Assembly (NCBI GenBank): GCA_031308135.1
Contig: JAHLJT010008756.1
Coordinates: 65,068,232 to 65,132,231 of the forward strand
DNA: 64,000 bases
Direction: 5' to 3'
Source: Acheta domesticus
Lineage: Eukaryota; Arthropoda; Insecta; Orthoptera; Gryllidae
Shown here in pieces: positions 34,040 through 46,520 of this stretch (its first letter is position 1; every line of letters starts with the position of its first letter). The position numbers were made by a program, and so were the translations under genes. Under the pieces are notes generated by a model. The model was not told the origin of the DNA and did no database searches. It worked only from the letters and a program-made list of their open reading frames with translations.

Positions 34040-35958
34040 CCGACGATTTTCATACATACCCCTACACCGGAGTTCCATCTCCTTCTTACATTCTTCATGC
34101 TATCTCCGAAACCTGTACTAGTAAATGTACCTGTACCTGTTCATAGTAAATCACACTATTTCGTCATTCTCTCCTTTCCCATCATGCTTCGCCTTCGTCG
34201 TTTCCGCGTCCTTTCAACTCTGTCTCATTACACCACATCGGTTTCTCTCCTTTCTGTCTCTACCCGCCTTCGGCCATCCATGCTTGGAAAGCTTTGTGTA
34301 TGTTTAGAGTCGACACTCCCACTGCCCAATGGAAGATGGTGCCGCCTTAGTGTACGACTCTTTTCTCGTCCTTACTATCCTTACCGCCCTTACCACCAGG
34401 TTCTTTGTCCTCATTAAAATATTCACTTTTACCACTGCTCTCCATGCGTTTGCTATCTTAGTTCCCGCCGCTTTGCCGACTTCTCTTGCCCTCTGAATGA
34501 CGATAATATTTCGTCATCCTTTCTTTTCTATATGATTTACTTCTTCGTATCCACGACCGGTGTAGTTTATACCTTTTTCTTAATTTGTCAACGCCTCTCT
34601 CTGTGAGTCCTTCCCTGTCCAAAGCGTTTCTACTAGGAATACATTTGAATGGGTAATTGCAACAATACCTTAGGACCACTTTTGGTGAAAAATTTGTTAA
34701 AGACCTAAATCCACACTTTGCATGTTGCTCGATTAGACAGTGCACAAAAGAAATCAAGGTCACCATTTCCTATAATACAAACAGTAGTAGGTGTCTTCAG
34801 CAGAGCGCGGAAACATCTGATGTCCAGGACTTCGGTTATTTTTCTTCTCACTTGTCACTACAATAATTTGTGGTATTCTATTTATAAGAAACTAATGTGT
34901 TGCTACTGTTAGTATTGTCAAAACAATGGAGGAATAAGCTTTTGCCATATGTGACAAAAGGAGTGAAACAGTCTTCCGAATATCGAAGAAATACGTAGTA
35001 CATTACCCGGAATCAAAGGCACGTATATTAAACGCAAATAGGAAATTCATAATATTCACAGTAGTAGAATATGAAATAATAGATTTAGAGGAGTAGTGCC
35101 TATCAGTTTATAAGAAGACTTGACTCTCTTGAGACCTTGACACGAGATATTACAGGGTAAAATGCTATCATTGAATATTTCAAAATTTTACTCTAATGTT
35201 TGTTATAAATCAACACCAGAAGTTGAAAAAGCAATGGAATTCATTAAAGACTTAAGAACAATAACTTTCTTTGTAACTTGATCATAAGAAGAAACCACAA
35301 TTGCCAGTTGAAATATATTACTTGCGGGAAAGTGCCTATAAGAGAGAAGAAAAAGGGAGACATTAATAAATATATGGTGTTTGTTCCGATAATCAAAGTG
35401 TGTCATCTTCCTGGAATTAAATATTTACTTGGCTTACAGCAGATGAACAAGAATCGTAATATAGTATATGTACTGTTCTATAAACATTGACAAATTTCTT
35501 TGTTTCGTTTTTCCTCCTATAAACAGCATTCATTGCGAAAACTATCAAACTTGTCTTGCAAAAGCATAGGGACACTCAACTGTCTTATAAATAAATATAG
35601 CTAATTGATTTTGGCATTTAAAGATTTTATTATATCCAAAATATATTGGTTGCGAAAACAACATATGTCCACAACATAAAAACTATTTTACTTCACAAAC
35701 AGTGCTGGAGATAGATGACACATTAAGAATGAACTTTTAGAATACAACATAATCTTAGCTTTAAGTTTTATCTTCCTCTAATAATCCATGCAGAAATGAC
35801 ATTGCTATTTTTTAGTTTCACAAAAAGTAGTGAAATGTGACAGGTTGTTCTTACAATCAGCTATTCATTTCTGAGATCTCGAAGTATTACTTACCACTGT
35901 GCCCTGCGTCCCTACCTCCTCTTCTTCCTTCGAGTCCTCGAAATATTATTTCAAAGCT
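34040..35958. other. AT-rich DNA, first part pyrimidine-rich
   Basis: Short overlapping open frames occur on both strands around 34.1-34.9 kb (at most 106 codons), with no recognisable product. The rest is AT-rich and featureless to me. Confidence 0.45.
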
Positions 35959-36140
35959 TTCAACCAAAGGTATTAAGTCCAAAATCATGGAACTTGAGTC
36001 CGAATGGAATTAGCAGATTATAACTCCATTTGAGCAGTCAGGATTTCGTGGACAAATATTTTTGAAGGCTTCGATTTCTCATCTCTAAGTTTGTAGATCT
36101 ATGATTTTGGACTTAGAACTTTTTCCGAAAGCCTACGTTT
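35958..36140. mobile_element. Imperfect inverted-repeat element (MITE-like)
   Basis: 'taagtccaaaatcat' (35974-35988) is matched by its reverse complement 'atgattttggactta' (36101-36115). Similarity extends outward through 'gctttc' and 'aaagt'-like segments on each side. The core is about 110 bp. Ends and target duplication are uncertain. Confidence 0.5.
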
Positions 36141-38065
36141 TCATCGTCATTTCCATTTATTACGGTCATTTACGTCGTTTCCCTGCCCGTTCTATTCCGA
36201 ACCAAACCCTTTTGGTTTAGCTCTGCCAATTGTTGTTTTTCACTGTCAATCACCAACCCTGCTAGGAACGAATGGGTATGGGTTTTGCATGTTGTCGAGT
36301 GTGCCTTCCGCTGAGGTGATGCGGCGGGCCGACATACCGTCCTCGCGAACTTCGTTGCTTTTGCATTATTCAACACTCGTCATTCAATTTATTTGCCATC
36401 ATCGCCCCGCATACCTCTATCGCACACTATGTACACTAGGGTTAGGTGAGCATCAAACACCGCCTTCAGAAGCAACATTTTTCCCAGCAAATTTTCTATT
36501 CCGGCTGCTCTCGATGTGTTTGAGTATAGTATCCTGCATTTGCAGCCATTTTTTAGATCCTCTTCTTCGATTCCCCGCCGTTTCCTCTCAAATGGAATTT
36601 CCCCATCCGGCTCAAACGCCAATTGTTTTCTTATATTAACTTTCAATTGCTGGGTGTTCTGTGGACACAATGACCGCAACACAAATATGCATTTTAAACG
36701 AAGAATACAAACAAAGTTTCAAATTCTGGTACCAAAGTTCTTTCTTTTCCGCCTCCTCGATTTGCATCTGCAAAACCGTCTCAAACAACCATTCCTGCCG
36801 CCCGCCTTCCCATTCACATTGTAATGTTTCGCTCGCTCTCTCACCGTTCCTGCATATGCCGCTGATTTCAGGTTCTTAAAAACTAGCGCCTATTTCCACG
36901 TTTCCTGTTGCCTTTGACGTATCTCCTTCGTCCTCCAGCCCTCAGGCATTGTAGAACCTCATCACTCTTGTACTCCACTGTTCGTGTCACTTCCGTCGCC
37001 ACCGCCATGCTCGACGCAGATCATCCTTTTTCCTCTCTCACCCATCTCTCTCTGTGTTTCTCTCTGTCTCTCTCTCTGTCTTCCTCACTCCCACCCTCAG
37101 TCGCGTTCTTGCCTGAGGGTCCCCTCCTGATCTTCTCATGCGCGAAGGCGTTATCACATCCCCAATCTTATCACGATGCCGTGATGGATGTGAGAACACC
37201 AACCCCACCTGGTGACCAAAATGTCCGGTTCATTTAGGTCTCATTCAGCACGACCGGCGACCGGTCGTGTCGCCCCATTCGTTTCTTTCTTTCCTCCCCG
37301 CGGGGACATTTTTCTTTTTGCGTTTCTTTTTTCCTCCGTTTGTCACGAGTCAAAAGGTGGAGACACTGTATTTGTATTCAGGTAACAAGGGAGTTCACAA
37401 AATTCCAGAAAACACGCTCGTAAAATGCTAGATAAAATACACGCTGAAGAAGGCTAATTCAGCCACACAATAGGTGTGAGTTTTACAATAAAAGCAAGCG
37501 TGGTTTGGGACTGGGGCGTGCAAGCGCGACGAAGAACAGCGAGTGGGCGGTTCTGAGACAGCACAGCAGTAAATTTAGGACTTGTTAATATACGTGGGAG
37601 GTGTCGTGCACGTGTCTGTACAAATGCGAGGCTCCGAATGAGATTATCGGTGATCATCGCGGGAATAGCGCGTTGCTGCTTGATTGTGAGAGGAGACTAG
37701 AATGCGGGACAGAGCTAAGATGGAAATAAAGTCGAAGAGTTTATTGCACGTTTTTGCTTTGCCGCTGATTGTGCTTACAAATGATCCAAGCATAGATAGC
37801 ACGTCATGATAAAAACAACCTGAGTTTTACCTTCATGTAACAAATTACGTAGCAATTGACGTCAAAGTACTTCTACCACGAAGTGGATTATTTATTTAAT
37901 TATTTACATTTGTAATCAGAAACATAGTATCAAAATCTAACAATATTAATTTAAACGCGAAGAAAAATGTCACATTAATATCTTAAAAGCGTAACCTTTA
38001 TATAAGAACAGTAGTTCAATCAGATAAATATTCAAAAATAAAATTGAGTAAAATGTAGAAAAAAG
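36141..38065. other. Mixed DNA without recognised genes
   Basis: Pyrimidine-rich between about 36.8 and 37.35 kb, with 'ctctctctgtctct' simple sequence near 37.06 kb. A perfect 9-bp hairpin (cacgaccgg, loop cga, ccggtcgtg) lies at 37249-37269. The longest open frame, 116 codons at 36289-36639, has an overlapping frame on the other strand and no motif. Confidence 0.45.
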
Positions 38066-38076
38066 ATAGGTGCATG

Positions 38077-38123
<47 letters not shown>

Positions 38124-38985
38124 CATATTGGGCAAGAAGCAATCCCTTTCAGGCAAATTCCTCCTGTATCAAAACAGAGTTAGCTCTTGACAAACATCAG
38201 ATGAGCTACTTCTGAAGATTGTTGACCACTAATTCCCTACTTCAGGGTAAAAAGCTTGGCAACATTTAGAATACAAACTTGACACACTATTTTCTCACCC
38301 TAAAGTTCTCACTTTTCTTCTTTTTGTCCTCACCTTTACAATTTTACGCTTGACTACACTAAGATACAAACTTACCACACTATTTTGCCTCTATAGAGTT
38401 CTCCCTTTTCTTCTATTAATCCTCCCACTCATATTTCATTTTAGCAAGTCCACTTTACTTGCCTTGTTAGCCCTGGCTTTTCATTTTCACTTTACACTTT
38501 CTGCTCTTCTTTTCCACCACAACCTATTCTGTACGACTCGTGTCCACTGCTTTCCTGCTACTCTTTGTAGTTCGCTGGACCATCCCATCTTCTGTCTTCC
38601 TATGCTTTTCTTTCCAACTTTCGGGTCCTACACTGTTGCTGCAAACGTCCACTTTTTCAGATTCATTCTGGCAACATGACCTCCTTACTTTGATTTCAAT
38701 TTTTGAACGTTTCTTGTGCATATCTGATATCATCATTCCTCATTTTGTCTTGAGGTGGATTATCTTCCTCTCCATTCTTCTTTTAGTCAGCTAGTTTTTC
38801 CATACGTATCTGCGTAGCGGTCCATGTTTGTGCTCCGTACTGCATTACTGATAGCACACAACTGTCCATTATTTCTTTCTTCGTCTCCATTTTTTGCCCT
38901 TTGTCCATAAGTAAGAACGACAGGGACCAGAATTTCTTCCACGCCAGCCTATTTCGTCTGTGTGTATTTAACTCAAATTTGAACT
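38066..38985 (-). mobile_element. RTE/BovB-like non-LTR retrotransposon 3' fragment with TAA tail
   Basis: On the minus strand 38980-38810 reads as the C-terminal region of a non-LTR reverse transcriptase. It has RLAWKKFWS, then the hallmark YGAQTW (38819-38839). After a frameshift come RRMERKIIHLK-like and MRNDDIRYAQE, and then a basic K/R-rich segment. A stop and frame changes show it is dead. A non-coding 3' region follows (38350-38124), ending in an uninterrupted (TTA)n tail (38078-38122), as expected for target-primed insertion. The YGxxTW block is shared by several LINE clades, so RTE/BovB-like is a family-level guess. SINE copy I follows just beyond its 5' side. Confidence 0.72.
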
Positions 38986-38995
38986 CAAATTACCG

Positions 38996-39475
38996 AGAGA
39001 GATGGCTCAGTGCATCGACCTGATGTCACTGCAGTGCCTCTGACCGGGAGGTCCTAGGTTCGAGTCCCGACGGCGGCAGGATTTTCGACACTAGCTTGTC
39101 AGCTAGGTCGAATTCAGTCGCTGTCTGGAGGAGAATTCTAGCGGTAGTTTTCCGTGGTTTCTCCGATCAACACCAGGCGAATGCCGGAGCAGTACCCTAA
39201 CAAACGGGCCACGGACCGCGCGCGATCTTTCCTTGCTCTTCCTTGTCCTATCCTCTCCTCTTACACACACACACACTTACACTAACATGCACCACACTAC
39301 CACACATGTCGGGAGACCGGTCGGGAGCTTCCAGCTTGTCCCGCTGATGGGAGATACCTCGTTAAGGGGAAACCCCGCTAGTCGACGGTAGGTCGACGCC
39401 AGATCTCGCCATCCAGTGGGGAAAAGATCATCGCCACCTCCCGAGAAAAAACACGCACTACGCTTACGGGACTAT
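38996..39475 (+). mobile_element. tRNA-derived SINE, copy I (best preserved)
   Basis: A-box-like 'tggctcagtgcatc' (39002-39015) and B box 'ggttcgagtcc' (39058-39068) sit in a tRNA-like head. They are followed by the family body: 'ctgtctggaggagaattcta', 'ccgtggtttctccgatcaac', 'cgaatgccggagcagtaccc', 'ggaccgcgcgcgatctttcc', a short CA tract and 'gtcgggagaccggtcgggag'. The 3' part is nearly identical to copy A up to 'cttacgggactat', where the last 40-50 bp of copy A are missing. A poly(T) run follows at about 39483-39503. The close match to copy A points to fairly recent activity. Confidence 0.93.
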
Positions 39476-39504
39476 CAGTCTTTCTTTTTTTTTTTTTTTT
39501 TTTA

Positions 39505-40190
39505 ATTCCAGTTGCAAGTTTCGACTCCCTTACCCGATAATATTTATAAAATGATATGTTCGGATAATTTACACTTTTGAACATTCCATTTGTTAACGTC
39601 ACGGCAAAGCAGTGCTGTCAACGTCATTGACAGATAACGCAGCGTAATGACACGTCTTGGACTCGATTGCAAAGAGAGACAACGCAAGATTTTTTTCAGT
39701 TCTGAAGAATTAATTGTTATAGAAATAAAGTACCAAGAGAGAACATGGTACGCACTGATCAATAGAAAGAGAGACCGAAAAATTATATAAGAGCGAATAT
39801 TTTATCAACAAAACTTGAAAAAATGCTTTTTTTCTGTATTCAAAATTCGACTATAATATGGCTTAGGATAGAGACCACAGAATTATGAAAACGTGCACAG
39901 AATCACTTCTCCCCATAGCTTGTCACACACAGTTTTAAACTGTTTTTGACGTAAATAAATAAATAAATAAAAGGAAGAAGCTGGGCAGCACTGCAAAGTG
40001 AGCCGTGACGTTCCAACTGGAGCTCCTACTTCCTATCGGGCCGTACTATGTCGGACTGAGCGAGGGCTAGGGAGCTGAAGGATCAAGAAAACGTGCTCGC
40101 ATAGTAGTTAGGTTTAACTCCGCTATCATCCTAGCTCCGCACCCATTGAAACAGCCACACAAGCACGCCCTCGTGGCTGCCGGTGACACT
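39505..40190. other. AT-rich DNA with a TAAA-type tail
   Basis: 'cagttttaaactgtttttga' is followed by (TAAA)n near 39953-39971, the look of a retroposon 3' end. No body can be identified. Nothing else is recognised. Confidence 0.4.
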
Positions 40191-40455
40191 ACTACCTGCT
40201 GCACTCGCTGCGCGCCGTGTCCACTGCATCCGGGCGGCGGCGGTGGCGGCGTCCGCTCTCAGGAATTACACACTTAGTAAATAATTACCCGGTCTGCGAG
40301 GCGTCGCGCGCCGAATAAGGAATTTTCAATTACTCAGATAGCGGGCGACCGCCGCCCCCGCGCTGCCCGGCCGCAGGGACGCGTTGGCGCCGCCGCCGCC
40401 GCTCAAATTTACGGCCCGCTCTATTACTGGTCGCCGCGCCGCGCAGTGGGTGGAG
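40191..40455. promoter_or_regulatory. GC island with embedded AT-rich homeodomain-type motifs
   Basis: Two strongly GC-rich shoulders (about 40200-40255 and 40345-40445) enclose 'tagtaaataattacc' and 'ttttcaattactcag', which contain TAATTA/CAATTA cores. The sequence is not tandemly repeated. This resembles a CpG-rich regulatory region, but function is a guess and no exon is seen. Confidence 0.3.
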
Positions 40456-43430
40456 ATACGGCTGTAAATGGACGTAAATTAAGGGCATTTGGCACAGTGG
40501 GCGAAAATTGCCCCAAGTTGTTCAGCTTGTCAATCTATACTATTAATTTTTCGTGGTCGAAGATTTTTTTTTCTTTCTTTGAAATACGTATTTTCCGATC
40601 GATTTGGCTCGACTTGAGGACCTGCGAATTTAAAGGAATCATTTAATTTTAATGGCTGCTTTATACGAAACTCATGCTACCTTTTTAATTTTGTTTCAAA
40701 AATCTCGATTTTTGTTTGTACAGGGTGTCTCGGAATAAATATTACAAGCTTCTAGAGCATGTAGAAGGGTCAGAAATGATCACTTTTGGGAATGAAAACG
40801 TAGTGGGAAATTCCATATAAAGGCTCACCAAATTGTCAGACAACTTCTTACACACAGATATTCGTAAAGTCACGTCCTGACGCAGTCAAGGATATTTTCA
40901 GTCTCTGTGCATACGGGCTTGCCTAAAAATCAGTGTCGTATAACTCCACTATATCTTTGTTATGTGACTTTAAATACGAAATCTGTGTAATGTGACTTTT
41001 GGAATAAGTCGCAGGCTGTATCAGAATGTCACTAATCAATTTTTCAATCTACAGAGGCATGAAGCCCTACTGATAGACTCAGGAGTTCAAATGCATAATT
41101 GACAACATGTGTTGCAATTCTTTATCATCGGTCAAGGTACTCTGTCGCGTTCCAGTTCTAAATAGAGCTGTCGTTTTTCTCTTTCCAATTCCATCACTTC
41201 TCAAATTTGCAGTTTTTTTATGAATACCTGCAAAGTAGGTTATCTTTTCAGTAATATGTTGTGTACATACAATATGCATACTGATTGAATTAATAACCAT
41301 AAACTTGTAGACATTGAGGGTAAAAATTAACATACTTTTTTTGTTGTTTTTAGTTCAATATTTTGACGTAGGACATATCGTTGACTCTTTCGTTTTGCAC
41401 TTGCAAAAACGAAACCACAAAAGCATGAGACAGCCATAAAACGCGCCGGCCGCATATATTTGTCACGCACCCACTGTGTGCTGTCCGTTTGCCGCCCTGC
41501 TTAATGAAGCAGGGGCGAGACGCTGTTTGAAAAGCGATATAAATCGATAAGTTACTGTCCCGACTCAGAGCCGTAAACCTGGCAACTCATTACGCAGGCT
41601 CATATTTACTGTGAGCCACTTTGAATGAGCTTGTTTCATAGCTCGTTACGGTCAAATCTCCACTTTCCAGGTACTCAATGGACTTAAGCAGACGATTGCG
41701 CCAAAATGCAGGGGCCACGCCCGCTTTTATCTGCTCTCTTCTTCTAACTGCTCGTTTTTTAATAGATCGTTCCTAACTAGGTGGCAATTTTGTTTCCCAT
41801 ATACCTGGAGGAGAAGCCTGTGACAAAAAAATTAAGTTATATTTAATTTTATTATTTTTTTAATTAATTTATTTTTTGTTCCGTTATGTAAATATTTCTG
41901 AAGGCTTTTTATCATACATTAAATAGATAATACATTTTCAGACAAACGTATTTTGTACCTATATGAGATCAATTCATCATGGTATAAAATTTACTTCTCT
42001 ACAACTAGTTATTTTTATTACGGTATTTTGGTTGGTTCATTTGAACAAAATAATTTATTTTCGTAGTAATGGTTAACAAGAACACGAAGTCTTATCACAA
42101 ACAATTTCTTTGTTAATTTACATTTTCCTTCATTTGACCAATTTTCCACATTATTTAAATCTGGTTTTTCCTCATTCACGCTGTTACTTCGCGTTCGTCG
42201 CTGTTTCTTCGCGTTTCTTCTCATTCTTCACATTTATTGCTGGCGTTCTAATTGTTCTGGATTCATTCGTTGCGCATGCATATTCACTCCCTTTTTCATC
42301 CGCCATCTGTACTACCGTTACGTGTTGATAGCAATGTTAACTAGGGTATGAAAAACAAAACAATTCTTGTCATATCTGCAGACTAAAAAAATGTCGATAT
42401 TTCATTTTCATACTAATATTTATGACAATTATATGTTTTTGGTCGTTTTTAACAGTGCAATTTACGATTTGTATATTCTAGTGACTTGAAAATTGTGGAA
42501 CTCTTCATAAAAGTAAATAAATGTCTCCGTCAAGATATCTAAGAAATTTTGAACTTTTAGGAAGTTCAGAATTTCGGAGATAATGTGAAAGATATGGAAT
42601 TTTTAATTGACTAAACATTTGTTATGAATAATACATTCTCAAAAATAAGATTTTTTTGAAAAAATGTCTTATTTGAATAGTACGAAGATTTGCATGAATC
42701 ATCACGCATACCGCTGGCAAAGCCTCTGTCACCGGTGATGTATAAGCCATTTTCACGGAGTTTAACCATATGCCCTCTGTCTTCTCATTATCGTTCAACG
42801 CAACCTCGTTTTCTAACACCTTTATTTGTTTTAGATGGAATACACCGTTTAGCGTAATCACTTTAAAGATGTTCTTTTCAGACTTACGCTAGTTAACTAT
42901 CTACGTTAACTTAATCTCTACGTTGAAGAAGATACTCTAGGGGAGAACCTCGGGTTTGTGTATCATGGTTGGCTAAGATTTTGGAGAAAGGCTTCCAACG
43001 GAAGTCTATTTTTTGTTCGGGTGTATGCTAGATTTTTTGTTAGTTTCAAATGGGATGCTGCTGATGTGTCAGCACAACCTCCTACTGGTTCACCCTCTCC
43101 CCGCCGCATTCTGCACAATCTCTAATTCCACCACTAGCCTCTAGGACTTCTAGTCCGCCTCGCCACAAAGGACTGTTTATAGCCCGGGGCCAGTCATTGG
43201 GTATCGAAGTCTATGACCGCATTACAAGCGGCCTGCCTGTGGGAATATGAGCGGCACTTCCTTTGCCAAGCCCGGCAGTAAGGCTGAGTCACTAGGAAAT
43301 GGCGGTTAAGCGAATGTAGACCAAGTGTCAGAATGATTTCTAGAATGTCGATGAGTAATCGTGGTCTCTGTGTTTATATAGATAAGCGGATGTGCGAGTC
43401 TCATCGGTAGTGTTAAACAACATTGCAGTG
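40456..43430. other. AT-rich DNA with a possible transposon end
   Basis: A 'cagggtgtctcggaataaat' sequence at 40721 resembles termini of insect repeats, but no partner end was found. The stretch 41430-41720 is GC-balanced and non-repetitive, and the stretch 43080-43320 likewise. Neither shows a coding motif. Tracts of oligo-A/T occupy 41.82-41.88 kb. Confidence 0.4.
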
Positions 43431-43436
43431 GAGCTG

Positions 43437-43500
43437 CAGTAAACCCTTGTTAGCACATATTGGCTTAACACGAATTTAGTCTTTAAAGGACAAATGTTGT
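43437..43500 (+). mobile_element. Solo pogo/Tigger-like terminus
   Basis: 'cagtaaacccttgttagcac' followed by 'ggcttaacacgaattt' resembles the left end of pogo/Tigger-type DNA transposons, whose termini often read CAGTA followed by alternating 'cgntta' blocks. No matching right end is visible nearby, so this is a low-confidence call. Confidence 0.25.
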
Positions 43501-44639
43501 GTATTGTGAAGAGGCGCTTAAAAATTACGAAACATTAAGTTTTATTTGGAGAGAATTATCAGCTCAAATTTCAATAACCAATAAAACGTCGCAATTGACA
43601 TTTTATTACTGTAAACACAGAATCAAGTCTCCTACATTGCTCTGAAATACAGAAAACCTTCCAATTGGAACTTGTGACTATTATTATTTTTAATCCTCCT
43701 TCTAATTTTTAAATATTCCAGCATTTCCATACTTTAACTTTGCAGCCGTTGTAATCGTTTATTCCCCGATTGATTTCGAAGTGATTAATCTTGTCTTAAT
43801 TGGTTCTTAGCGGCGAATCATCGAGTGAGTTCTCCCAGTCCCGTAGCAAATACAGTTTGATGTGCAGAAGCGATCCTCCGACATGATAAAATTATGAAAA
43901 TTAATGTGAGAGATACTCTAGCAGATACCCTTTGTGTTGCGTTGGCCAGCAATGAAGTCGCTGCAGGCCTGACATGAATATACGAATACCCGTCCTAAGA
44001 GTTCTGTGTAGACGGCCATTGGAACAGATAGATTTCGTAATATAGTTTGTTTGTGTTATACGTGCAAAGTAGGAAATACACTGCTGCTAGTAAATACTTT
44101 TGTAGATGTCTAATGAATGATTTTTGAGTTTCGCTGATTTTTGAGATTGTTTTCAGCCAAAATTTGGTCCTTAGGACGATTATTTTGCTTAGATGAAATC
44201 AGTGATGTATTATTATTGTCATGATGCTTTTGCTTAGATGAAATCAGTGATGCATTATTATTGATGTCAATATTACATATTGACAAAAATATGTCCCATA
44301 TGTAATCTTTTGGATATTAAAAATAAATGGTGACAGTTACCATTCAAGAAGGAAATTGGAGATTTGAAAATATATATTGTACACTTACATACGTAGTTCT
44401 ATAGTTTGAATTGATTTCCAAACTGAGTAACGTAAATGTTAGAATAAAATATGACAAGTCAATGATTGCTGCGATACTTCAAATATTTTTGTTTGTTCAC
44501 AAATATTTTCCTTATAATTGGCTCCCCACCATCCTTCCCTCGATTCTACCTCTCATTGCAGTGGTATTTAAGGAATTGAATGATGGACAAGTAGCACGTC
44601 CGCGAGCCAGCTTTTACGACAGCCGAGTCGGGAGCTAGG
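43501..44639. other. AT-rich DNA with a 45-bp direct duplication
   Basis: A segment starting 'ttttgcttagatgaaatcag' at 44183 is repeated starting at 44228 with one or two changes, a period of 45 bp. Otherwise no feature is recognised. Confidence 0.55.
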
Positions 44640-45560
44640 AGTCTGGCATGTACGCCCCGCACCTCCCGGTGGCTTTGTCTTCTGCATTGGAATCCCCGCC
44701 GCATGTTTTACGGCCGCTGCGCGACGCGGCGTCCGGCATACGACCAGCGATCGGACAAATGGCGATCTGCGCCGCCTCCAGGCCTTTCGTTCCTCGGCGC
44801 GCCACCCCGCCCCACGTCCCCCCGCACCCCATGGCCACTCCCCGCCCCGCCTGGGAATGTCCTTTCCCATTTAATCCCGCGTCACCCCGTCCCGCCACGC
44901 GGTGACCCGCCTCGAAGCGCCCCGGTGCGTATTCCCCACCCGGCATCGCCCCGCCCCACCCCGCCATGAAATGCCCTTTCCCACTCTACACAGCATCCCT
45001 CCGCTCTGCTGCTCTCCACCTCGCCTCGCCCCGGTTCGTGTTGCCCCGCCCCTCATCGCTCCATCCCGCATCGGCCTGCATCGCTCCGCCCCGTATCGCC
45101 TCGCCCCGCAATGCTCCGCCTCACATCGCTCCGCCCCGCGACGCCCGCCCCGCCTCACCCCGCTTCACTCCGCCTCGCCCCGCCTCACTCCGGCTCGCCC
45201 CGCCTCACTCCACCTCGTCCAGCCTCACTCCGCCTCGCCCCGCCTCACTCCGCCTCGCCCCGCCTCACTCCGCCTCGCCCCGCCTCACTCCGTCTCGCTA
45301 TGCCTCACCCCGCCTCGCTCCACCCCGCGACGCCCCACCCCGCAACGCCTCGCCCCGCATCGCCCCGCCCCGCATTGGCCCCTCTTCGCATCGCCCCGCT
45401 CTGCATTACCCGTCTGGGAATGCCATTTCCCGGCACGAGCCGCATCTTTCGGCCACGTTTTGCATGATGACAGCGTTCTCGCGTCGCACAGCTCCGCTCC
45501 GCGTCGACACGCCCTGCATGACCCATTACCATTGCTCCAATCATCCTTGCCTCACTCACC
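44640..45560. repeat. GC-rich degenerate minisatellite (CCCCGC-based)
   Basis: From about 44800 the plus strand is made of 'cgccccgc', 'catcgctccg' and 'cctcgccccg' variants. The core at 45140-45310 is a near-regular 20-bp unit 'cctcactccgcctcgccccg'. Plus frames of 118-237 codons (P/S/R/L-rich) and minus frames are artefacts of the repeat. Confidence 0.9.
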
Positions 45561-46520
45561 CGTTTCATTCCTTCCCTCCCACTCTCTCCTTTCCTTCCCT
45601 CCAGATTCAGGTTAATATCTTAAGGAGTCCCAAGCATGACCATTTCAATTGAAATACTGAAATATAGTATCAAAGTGAATATAAAGAATTTGGTAAAACA
45701 ATATTAGAATATATTTACATATTTATTTAACTAATATAGAATATTGTTTAAAATCATTATTTGGTGCCTCTATCTAGGGAGGTTAAGCCCCTGCTTACTC
45801 TGGTCATTAATTCACCCGTGTCTGCTTAGATCCTTTCCCTACCTTTCCATCCCTACCTTCTCTTCTTTCTCGCTCCCCATCCTCCCACAATTTCTTCATC
45901 TCCCTCCCCTTTCCCTTGGTTCTTCTTTTCAGAACTTCCCTCTCGTTGGGTTTTGCTACATTCAATATTTACTTACCATTCCTCACCCTCTTTCACATAA
46001 CTGCATTAGTTTAGTTCACGCACTATTCCGCCTATTCAGCCACTTCTCTTTCTCTCTTTTACTATCTTCACTGGTCACCTACACTTGCCCTCACTTAGAA
46101 TCATTCGCCTACCCTTCTCATCAATAAACACTACAAAATTTTGCTTCACACAGTTTGCCTTCTTGCTCTTGTATGTCACACTTACCTGTAAACCTAGCCA
46201 GCCAGTTTTATATACTCTCACTAAACATATATTTTAAACATTGCTAACTTACAACCATCATTATCTCCACTAATTTTCCTCGTTCATTTCCTCGTACAAA
46301 AATCAGGAATCTCAATATCTTCCTCCTCACCTAGTTTTCTAGTTCAAAATTCATTCCCTCCTTACTTTACGACACATACCTACTCTTCTTTCCCTGTTCA
46401 TCCTATTCTGCACAAGCCTATCTTCACTTTTTCAACGATTTTCCTATCCCATACATTCCCCCTGTACCATATCATTGTCCGTCACCTTTCCCAGCAACAT
46501 CCCCAGCAGTAGCAGCCTCG
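45561..46520. other. Pyrimidine-rich and AT-rich DNA
   Basis: Plus strand T/C-rich at 45.78-46.5 kb. The 127-codon frame at 45744-46127 is hydrophobic/proline-rich with no motif. No gene is called. Confidence 0.45.

Noticed and set aside
39002..39070. tRNA gene at the SINE head
   Set aside because: It is the promoter part of a SINE that recurs at several places in the window.
40721..41090. Complete DNA transposon starting cagggtgtctcgg
   Set aside because: Only one end could be seen; no inverted or direct partner was found downstream.
44902..45652. Proline/serine-rich frames of 228-237 codons
   Set aside because: They are products of the 20-bp GC-rich minisatellite.
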